NCBI GenBank assembly: GCA_019054805.1 | Contig: JAHQIY010000016.1 | Coordinates: forward strand, 1,364,001 to 1,428,000 | Source: Brachionus manjavacas | Lineage: Eukaryota; Rotifera; Eurotatoria; Ploima; Brachionidae | Direction: 5' to 3' | Length of the DNA: 64,000 nucleotides | Shown here: positions 56,028 through 64,000 of the stretch, piece after piece | Layout of the letters: every line of letters starts with the position of its first letter | Numbering within the stretch: the stretch's first letter is position 1 | Program-made: the position numbers and the translations under genes | Notes under the pieces: model-generated | The model's database searches: none | Seen by the model: only the letters and a program-made list of their open reading frames with translations | Told to the model about the DNA's origin: nothing

Positions 56028-59000
56028 ATGAGCTTTAGTTTTAATCGTAGCTATACTAAATCATGCTATTTTTTGCCAATTAAGCTAGAAAATGATCAAG
56101 AAGATGACGATTATACGAAGCCTGAGCTTCGTATCGTCCGAGTCCGTAGATGTCATTTTAGAGTAATTTATTTTTAATATTTTTTTGTCAAGGACTCATG
56201 TGATAATGAAGTGATTAAATGCGAAAAAGAAAATATTCAGCTGAAAAATGAAAATTTTTATTTGAAAAATTTGATCTCAAAGCTGAGGGACAGTGTGAAA
56301 AACTTGGAAGATGCAAAAAAAGAGTTAGATTCCAATGATAACAAGTGTTTTCAGCTAAACAAAAAAATTTATGTCCTTCAGGTAATATTGAATAAAATTT
56401 AGACTTTATTTAGACTCGTACTCATTCAATTGCTCTCAAGTTCTTAAGTGATTTTTATTATCAGTTTATATGGACTTAATTCAGGTCAGGAGTCTACTTG
56501 TGGGTAAAATACATATAGATTTTATTTTAAATGACCAGACTGAGTGATTAGTAGTTACTTTTTTTGGTCTTATTTTCTAAGTACATTTTGGAAAAATTTG
56601 TTTAGAAAAAATTGTTTTAAAAATTTAAAATTTTGGAAAATTAGCTATAGAATAGGAAGAATGAAATTAAAAACAATGGTGTAGGAACAATTTTGAATTA
56701 GGATTATAAAATTTGTTCTGAAGGTTCTAAAAATAAAAATTAGATTGTTTGAAGTCGAAAAAAATTTTATATCTAGAACTAGCTTGTGCAAAAAATATGC
56801 ATTTTCTATGATACTTGAACACCATTTTAAAAAATTTGCAATTAGCCTCAAGGTTAAGCATTATTTAAAACACAAACACTTTCAGAACATTTATTATGAT
56901 TCCGCTAAAATGCTCCTTAACCAAACTTAACTATTTCTATGAATCCATATTTTTTGAAAACAGTATTTAACACAAGTAAAAATAAATCTTTATTAAAATA
57001 TGTTTGAAATAAAAATTTTAATTTTTTATGTGAATTAGATTTTTGCCGCAATATTCTAAAATTTCTTGAGTATAGTTTAAAGTATTCAGATACAGTGCTG
57101 GCATTAGGTTTGTAACAGCCCTCAGCTGATATCATGTGAAATCAGATAATACCTTTACAGTAAATGATATCAGATTCAATCAGAAGACTATTTAGTATTT
57201 TTTTAGGCCTCAAATTGGTTTTATGTAGACTTTAAAAAATGTACTCTTTCTTTGAAATTCACGATCGAAACCTTTCTTTTGGGTACCCAATTCTCTAACA
57301 AATAGCGGCACAGTTCTCGGGGTGCAGCTTTACATCCTGCTGATCTCGATTTCCAGGTTCTTATATTTTATTATTTTTTTTTCAGTTTCTTTTGAAATGA
57401 TTTTGTAATCATCTGGAACGACCATATCTATTAATAGAAATATTTTCTCTTTCTTATCATAAAGTACAATATCTTGACATTTACAGACCGGAAATTAACT
57501 TGTCACATCATCATATTATCTGATATCAAATGATATTAGCTATCAGCTGATATCAGTTTAGATCCTTATATTAATTGATACCAAATAAAATTAAATGATG
57601 TCAGCTTTTGTTAGTAAAAAAAATTTAAGAAATTAATTTCAAAATTTAAATTTAAAAACTGAAGTTAAATTTAAAGGTAAACTCTACAAAAGTCTGCAAA
57701 AACTTGATTTGATCATTTTGAACTCAAAGTTGGTCAAGTCACCGAAAAATTTTTGAAAATTTAAAAAAATTAAATTATAGATTCTGCTATTAGCTTTTAT
57801 CATATTATTGAATCTGATATCAGCTGATCCTATTTTTGAAAATAAAAATGGGACAAAATGATTTTAGCAGAGGTCAGCACATAATGCAAAGGATTGAATA
57901 ATGAATAAAAAAGATTATTTAATAAAATTAACAGGTAAAATTTAGACCCTGAAAATTGATTTTTTTCTGAAACTAGATTTCAATTCTTTAATTAAAATTA
58001 TTCAACAGTAACTTAATATTGGCTTTTTTAAAATCAATTAAGATTTTATTATTTCTATTAAAAAACAAAAGATTGTAATAAAAAATTTAATATTAGCCCT
58101 AAAAGGTTTAGATTTGATTTTTATAACCTATTTAATCTAAATCAGTCAATATTGGAATAAAATTTTTAAAAATTTCAAGCTTTAAATCAAGCACTAAAAA
58201 TTGGAATAAACTAATATAATAAAAGAAAAGAAAAACAAAAAAATCATTTTAAAATTAAAATCCTTTTAACTAGAGAGCATGAAGAATCAAATTTTGAAGA
58301 AATTAATTTTATCGTCTAGGAAGAGCTGATTAGAGTTAAAATGATGCTGGACCAGAGTCAACAGATGAGAAAGGGAGACATGGAACGCAATCAAATATTG
58401 CAAAATAGACTCGATATGCTAGAAGTATTTTGGAAGAAACCCCTTAAGTCAAATTTAATGCAATTATTTTGTTTAATTAGAAACTATCGAATTCAGAGCC
58501 GAACTCGGCGTTAAATAATCAGTTTGAATTAGTAAATCAAATAACCAAACTTCAAGTATTTTTCAAATAAAAAAAGTTTATTTTTTTTCAACTTTTAAAA
58601 TTTCCTAGGCATCAGAAAGCATTTTAAAGCAAAGTCTTGAAAATGAAAAATTAAAAATCAATGAACTAAATGATCAAATATTTGAATTAAAAAGAACTCT
58701 ACATCATTCAGTGAGCTCGTATGAAAATACACTTGAAAATTCGTCTAATAAAAATGTAAGCTTTTGTTTTTTTACTTTTTATCACAAAAAGTGTTTTTAT
58801 AACCTGCTTGGATATTTTTGTTTTAAGAATGATAAACTTTACAGTGAAATATTAGAAAATTTAAAATCGCAGGGTCTTAGCCAAGAAACGAGCAACTACC
58901 GCGAGATTATAATTCATCTATATAAGCAAAAAATGAATGCTCTTAGACAACTGAAAGATTTTACTTTTTACATTCAGGAACTTAATCCAGATATTGGTCA

Positions 59001-62000
59001 AGATCCTTTGGATGCCATGAAAGTCTGCTTAATAAAGATGAAATTATTTTTTATCTAAAATGTAAAATTTTTAGCAATTGTTCACCGAAATGAAGTCTTA
59101 TCAGCACGAAATTCAGCAATTGAAGCAAAAAATTGAGCTTAATAAATTAGAGATGAGAGTTCAACAAGACGAATACAGGCGTCAAATTTCCAGCCTGAAT
59201 GACGAGTTAAACAAAAAGCCGAAGAATAAGATAAATTTTATGATTCGGGAGAAAATTGAAGACTCGGCAATCGAAGAGGACACTCTGAGTCAGAATATCC
59301 CAATTTATACCAGCACAGCTGAATTTGTAACAAGTCGAACTATTACAATTCCATCTCATGACAATTCATCATTCTATGCCGCTGATACCGAAAATGTGGA
59401 AAATGTTTCAGTAAATAGATGCAAATCTGATTTAAAAAAAGTGGAAAAGGCAGACAAAGGGACACAAATTGATGGGGAACTGGTGAAAAATTTGAAAAAA
59501 GACAAAGAACTTCGGCTTAAGTGCGAAAATTTGACCGAACAATTGGATAAAATCAAAGCTGAGAAGTGTGCTGCTGATCAAAAGTTAATATCTCTATTGT
59601 CTGAATTGAAACAGCTTCAAAATGAAAACTATAATCTTGCTAATAAACATGAGACTCAAATTCAACTTTTAAATGAACAGATAAACAATTTTCAAGTAAT
59701 TATATTTAAAATTTCAATTAAATTTAATTTTTCTGCTCAGGAAGAAACAGTAAGATTAAAAAATGAAAACAATCAACTAAGATTACAACAAACTAGAAAT
59801 AACAGTGAACTAACTCAGTTAATGTAAGTTCTTTAAAAAAAGTTTTTAAATTCTTAATTTATTCAAAATTTATCTATTTTTTAACTTTATCAAAAAAATG
59901 AACAAACATCATTCTATTAAATTATTAAATTTACTTGGCATTGCACATTTTCTTGTGTTGTAAATCAAATTTGCGATTTGAACAACTTATTCGATTTATT
60001 TTGATTTAAATTTAGAATAAAATTTGGATTCTAATTTAGACTAAAAAAATAATAAATTCAAAAATTAAGTTAAATAACTCTAAATTCTATTTAAATGTTT
60101 TATAATTAAAAAAAAAGAGTTTTAAAAAATTTAATAAAAAATATTAATTTTCAAATAAAGGCTTAATTATTTTCTTTTTTAAATTCAAATATTTTTTTGG
60201 TTTTAAATCAAAATTCAAATAAAATCAATTTAATTATTCAAAAAGTTAGTTCAAATGCTATTTGTTTACAACATTAAAATATTCCTACAAACCTTCCAGA
60301 AATTAATAAAATTCGTTTTCATTAATTTGAATTGACAAATTTGAGCTTTTTAAAATTGAAACAACATGAAACAAAATATGTTTCACTTAATAAAACAAAA
60401 AAAATAATTTTAATTAACAGGGAATAAATTTTTAAACAAAATATCAATATTTTGAGATTTATTTTTTGGTCTATGTGATCGATTCTAATTAGATTTTTTT
60501 TTCAATTTGTGAATTTATTTTATTCAAATGTTAAAATTCTGTCATCCTTGTTAATTTCTAAATTAATTTTTAAACCTCCTAATTAGGAGGTTATATTTAT
60601 AAAAATTTTTCAATTCAAAATTGGCATACAATTTGATTAGAGATAATCAAATTTTTTGCAAATATTTTTTTAATTTTTTTTAAACTGAAATGTAAGATGA
60701 AGCATTGTTTGTTTCACCTTTTAAAACTAACTTAAAATTCTGTAGTAAAAAATCAGTACTTTTTATTAAGAATTTTATTTTTTTTGCGGATGCAAAATAT
60801 TTATGCATGTAGAATTTGGCCAAATACTTGGGTATGGTTTAACATGGTCTGCTACACATTAAAATATATCTTTGCATTTAATTTTCTGACTAAAAATTCT
60901 TTACAATCTCTTTGTAACATAATTTTTATATAAAGAGAAAATTATGAAGACAAAATAAATCAATCTAATTCACAAGTTAATAGAGTTAAAAATGATATGG
61001 AAGTGCTTCGGATTGAAAATGACAAACTTCAGCAGCGATGCGACGAATTGAGTGAGACAATAAACAAAAATTTAAATGAATCCATAAAAAGAAGGTAGAA
61101 AAATCAATTAATATTTAAAATTATTTTATTGTTTAATTTAAATATTCAAGTGCTGAATGCAATTCAGAAATATCAAATTTTACCCTTGAATTATCCAAAA
61201 TTAAGTTAGAAAACGAAAATTATAAGAATGAAAATGAAAAATTGATCAATGAAATGTATAGTCAAAAGCAAGAACATGCTAGCTCAAATGAAGAATTAAA
61301 AAGAAAAATTTTGGTCTATGAAAACGAGATATCTTTAATGAACAAAGACATTAAAAAATTTGAAATCGAACTAAATAGTTCTCGTTTGGATTACAGAGTA
61401 AAATGTGATGAGATTGATCGCTTGAAGCGATCATTAGTCGAATTAGATGAACTTAAAGAAAAATACTCTGATACGGAGCATAAGCTGAATTATCAGATAA
61501 AATCGAGTCAACATGTTCAAGATAAATTACATCAATTACAGAACGAGCTCATCTCAAAAGGATTTGCTAATGATGCAAATTTTATTTCCAATTCAACTGA
61601 TTCCAATTATGAAAATATAATTGATAACTTAAAGTACATAATCCACGAACATCTAAATCTTAGAAATTTGAGCACCCAAAACGAAATCGAGGAACTAAGA
61701 TTAAAAGTAATTAGTCTTTAAAAAAGTTTAGATTTTTAATAACAAATTTGAAAAAAAATTTATAAAATTTTTTTGATAACTTGGTCACCTTATTGAAATT
61801 TTTTCGAAAAGGCATAATTTTTAAAAGAATAGTAATAATTTTATTCAACACTTTAATAAAGTAAAAAATTAATTAAATTTTCATATATTAAAAAAAAATT
61901 CTAAGTTCAAAAATAATGAAATTTTTTTGTTTAAAGTTTATTTTTTGCTATTTTTTCTCAATCTTGCGTTAAATATCTTAAAGGAAAATCTTCTGATCAT

Positions 62001-62583
62001 TTTGATCAAATTCGCTTCAGTTTAAAATTCCATTTGAAGTTATAATCAAAAGGATAATTATATTTTGCACAAATTTCGAAAATTGAATTCTTTATTTTTC
62101 ATTTGGTTTTAATTTTTTTAAAATTGATTCCATAAATTCAATGCAAGCAGATTTTACATTTTTTAACTGCATAAGGTAATCATTTAAAAACAATAAAAAA
62201 TTTTGTAATAGACCAAAATAATGAGGCTTTTTTTATTAATAAAAAAATCAAAAAATCCATTTTTTAGATTCACGACTTGCACATGAAATTAAATCATGAA
62301 AAACTTCAGAATGAATCTTTAGAAATGAAATTCAAATTAGTCGACCAGGACAACCAAAACTTGCGAAAAACCCTCTTGTACAACAGTCGAAAGAATTTAA
62401 ATTCTGACAAGTGAGAAAAATAACAGAAAATTTAAATTGTTTTCTATTAATTTTATCTTTAGAGCGAACAAAAATCATATGGAACAAGTTAATGAATTAA
62501 TTGAAAAAGCTCAAAAAAACGCAATGTCTGTCTTGGCATCTCATTCATACAAGAATCCAAACGAACTTAATCTAACTAATTAA
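56028..62583 (+). CDS. long coiled-coil protein, 12 exons, 842 residues
   Basis: I do not recognise the orthologue. Exons: 56028-56162, 56193-56381, 58320-58424, 58481-58555, 58609-58755, 58828-59022, 59075-59695, 59741-59823, 60936-61094, 61151-61706, 62268-62410 and 62463-62583; every junction keeps phase (the exon 6 donor is GTCTGC, the rest GTAA-like or similar). The N-terminus is short and non-helical (MSFSFNRSYTKSCYFLPIKL). From about residue 50 on it is dominated by heptads rich in Leu, Lys, Glu, Asn, Gln (e.g. ENIQLKNENFYLKNLISKLR; ELRLKCENLTEQLDKIKAEK). One non-coil island in exon 7 (STAEFVTSRTITIPSHDNSS) is Ser/Thr-rich and may be regulatory. No signal peptide or membrane segment. 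The style suggests a centrosomal, ciliary or Golgi-tether scaffold, but that is inference only. Introns 2 (1.9 kb), 8 (1.1 kb) and 10 (0.56 kb) are long for this genome; intron 2 holds repeats. Confidence 0.75.
57118..57835. repeat. TGATATCA-rich inverted-repeat block in intron 2
   Basis: CAGCTGATATCA at 57122 and its reverse complement TGATATCAGCTG at about 57815 bound the block. GATATCAGATTCAAT (57167) also recurs inverted as ATTGAATCTGATATC (57806). Further TGATATCA-type palindromes cluster at 57510-57560. It may be a composite of foldback elements. Confidence 0.6.
57240..57490 (-). pseudogene. C-terminal scrap of a retrotransposon-linked protein
   Basis: Minus-strand translation reads CQDIVLYDKKEKIFLLIDMV, VPDDYKIISKETEKKIIKYK, NLEIEISRM, stop, then a frame with VPLFVRELGTQKKGFDRE. 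The pattern 'D-K-x-x-K-x-x-x-x-I-D-x-x-x-P-x-D...E-x-E-K...KY-x-x-L-x-x-E-x-x-R-x-W...V-P-x-V-x-x-x-L-G' is the familiar terminal block of many LINE ORF2-like proteins in invertebrates. Only this piece is present, with a stop. It is intronic to, and antisense of, the coiled-coil gene. Confidence 0.6.
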
Positions 62584-62747
62584 AAAAAATTTTAATATAA
62601 ATTTAGAATAGTTTTATGTGTTTTTGTATATTTTGCGTTCTAAGCTTTAATTATTAATTGTTTAATAAAATAAAAATATCTGGGAAAAAAAATTCATTCA
62701 AATCTTTGATATTTTAATAAATTTTTTAAAATAATATTTATTAATAG

Positions 62748-63446
62748 ATGTTTAGACAAATTTTGCTAATTTTTTTGGCATTCAATCACTTGGACCAAGC
62801 TAGAGCTAGCATATACGGCTTTTCTTTTGGCAACAGCTGCTCACAAGTCCCAACTATTTCGGATTTCGACATTTCAAGAGTAATTAATTTTTTTTACTTT
62901 TAATAATAATCCTAAAAATATTTATTAAATTAAATTGTTCTAGTATCTTGGAACCTGGTACGAAATAGAGCGTATTCCGATGTTTTTCGAGCGAGGTTTA
63001 AACTGTGTTACAGCTAATTATGATTTATTATCAGACAATAAAATATCTGTCAAAAATTCTGGAATCATGAAGTAATAAAGAAAATTAAATGGAAATAAAT
63101 TCAAGGTTTATTATTTAGAAATGGAAAATCTACTTCGGTGATTGGCGAAGCCTATGCTCCCAATGCAGATGAAGAACCTAATAAATTATATGTAGATTTT
63201 AGAAATATCGGAAAACATTCTGATAGAAAAAATGCAGCCAATTACCATGTTTGGTTAACTGATTATGACAATTATTCTCTAGTTTATTCATGCGACATTA
63301 TCTTGGGCTTTATTAAATTCGAAGCTGCTTGGATCTTGTCTCGAAGCAAAGAACTAGATGAAGAAAAAATTCAAGATTTGAAGAATCTTCTAAATTCTTC
63401 AGGTGTTGATCAAACAAAGCTGGAGCGGGTCTCTCAAAATTGTTAA
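62748..63446 (+). CDS. secreted lipocalin (apolipoprotein D-like)
   Basis: Lipocalins are small secreted beta-barrels that carry hydrophobic ligands. Three exons: 62748-62879, 62944-63071 and 63119-63446, GT/AG borders in phase; 195 residues, the normal length. A signal peptide is evident (MFRQILLIFLAFNHLDQARA). Then come CSQVPTISDFDISRYLGTWY with the lipocalin GxW motif (G-T-W) directly after the first intron, ERGLNCVTANYDLL, NYHVWLTDYDNYSLVYSC (the conserved TDY strand) and AAWILSRS (the R of the third motif). Cysteines at CSQ, NCV, SCD and the terminal NC fit two disulfides. ApoD/Lazarillo-type is the closest class; the ligand is unknown. It follows the coiled-coil gene by about 165 bp on the same strand. 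Confidence 0.9.
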
Positions 63447-64000
63447 GCGGAAAGAAAACAGATAATTAAAGAGCTTAAATTTAGTTATAATTTTTAATTT
63501 CGTTTATAATTTTTTCAAACAAAATCTTTTTAATTATTTAATAAAATAAACGCAAAATATTGATCTTGTAAAAACCGATTAAGCACTTACTCAAACAAAA
63601 TTATAATTAAAATGAGTCAGACTCAAATCTAAAATCTTTAACTAAATCATCAAACTGTGCACTCGATTATGTTTTAGCAGAAGCGACTCGGAGTATTCCT
63701 GAAAATAAATTCCAAGTCAAAATATTTTATAAATTTATTTTAGAAAGTCAATAAATTTATCTTTTTAATTGAAGTTTTTTCTCTCTTAATTAATTGTAAA
63801 AAGAAACTTAATGAGATAATTTGTTCCAGAAATTTAAATCGTGATTCTTTTCTTGACGTAATTTGATACAATATTTCGATCAACTTCCTAATCAGATATA
63901 ATTTTATAATTTATAGTCATGCGTAGGAAATTTATGACTAGCAATTTTTATCTAAACAAAAAATTGAATAAACTTCATTTAATAATTATCGATTTCCCTT
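63447..64000. other. AT-rich sequence to window end, no gene seen
   Basis: Low-complexity A/T with a few higher-GC words (GAAGCGACTCGGAGTATTCC at about 63681). No frame or splice-bounded exon could be supported. Confidence 0.5.

Noticed and set aside
56645..57135. Short ORFs on both strands in the long intron of the coiled-coil gene
   Set aside because: They overlap each other on opposite strands, have A/T-driven composition and no recognisable domain.
1..64000. tRNA or rRNA genes
   Set aside because: No cloverleaf with A/B boxes or rRNA-like stretch was recognised; without a folding search absence is not proven.

Overview
The window is strongly AT-rich animal nuclear DNA. The conserved genes have canonical GT-AG introns of mostly 45-80 bp, little space between them, and metazoan orthology: LSM3, MED23, C1orf50, SLC35B4, mL50, DCAF4, PAF1 and a lipocalin. 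Small introns, high AT and many decayed non-LTR retrotransposons suggest a compact-genome invertebrate. A rotifer such as Brachionus is my guess, but the sequence alone does not prove it. All gene assignments come from reading translations against remembered family features; no search was run.

Layout. 1-339 (-): 5' exons of LSM3. 1404-6401: a 35-unit minisatellite that codes a 50-residue repeat but is split over three frames by 149-bp and 79-bp unit variants. 6739-7010: a copied, intron-containing piece of MED23. 7080-8410: LINE debris. 8890-14195: LINE material with ORF1 and endonuclease on the minus strand and reverse transcriptase on the plus strand, the geometry of a 5'-inverted insertion, with a pogo-like non-autonomous transposon nested in the endonuclease. 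16053-24853 (+): MED23, 23 exons, with a CR1-like LINE in intron 8 and one intron that looks like a U12-type AT-AC intron. 24854-33225: gene-poor, holding a jockey-like LINE, a 609-bp terminal-inverted-repeat element and a near-perfect hairpin.

33226-36289 is a tight gene cluster: C1orf50 (-) and SLC35B4 (+), divergent and about 320 bp apart, then mL50 (+). 36470-39700 (-) is a LINE with endonuclease and reverse transcriptase. From 38419 to 50427 a ~3.06-kb unit, made of the 5' half of that LINE plus the 5' part of DCAF4, is repeated four times in tandem. Only the last copy continues into a complete DCAF4 (49978-51559). The second copy contains a base-scale patchwork of LINE and DCAF4 sequence that may be an assembly artefact. 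52200-53695 (-): PAF1. 55386-55973: a small hypothetical gene. 56028-62583: a 12-exon, 842-residue coiled-coil protein. 62748-63446: a secreted lipocalin.

The genes do not form a pathway. They are housekeeping functions (mRNA decay/splicing, Mediator, PAF1 elongation complex, CUL4 ubiquitin ligase adaptor, nucleotide-sugar transport, mitochondrial translation) interleaved with mobile elements. The most unusual content is the coding minisatellite and a decayed single-unit relative of it at about 11.9 kb, the DCAF4/LINE tandem array, and the AT-AC intron in MED23.
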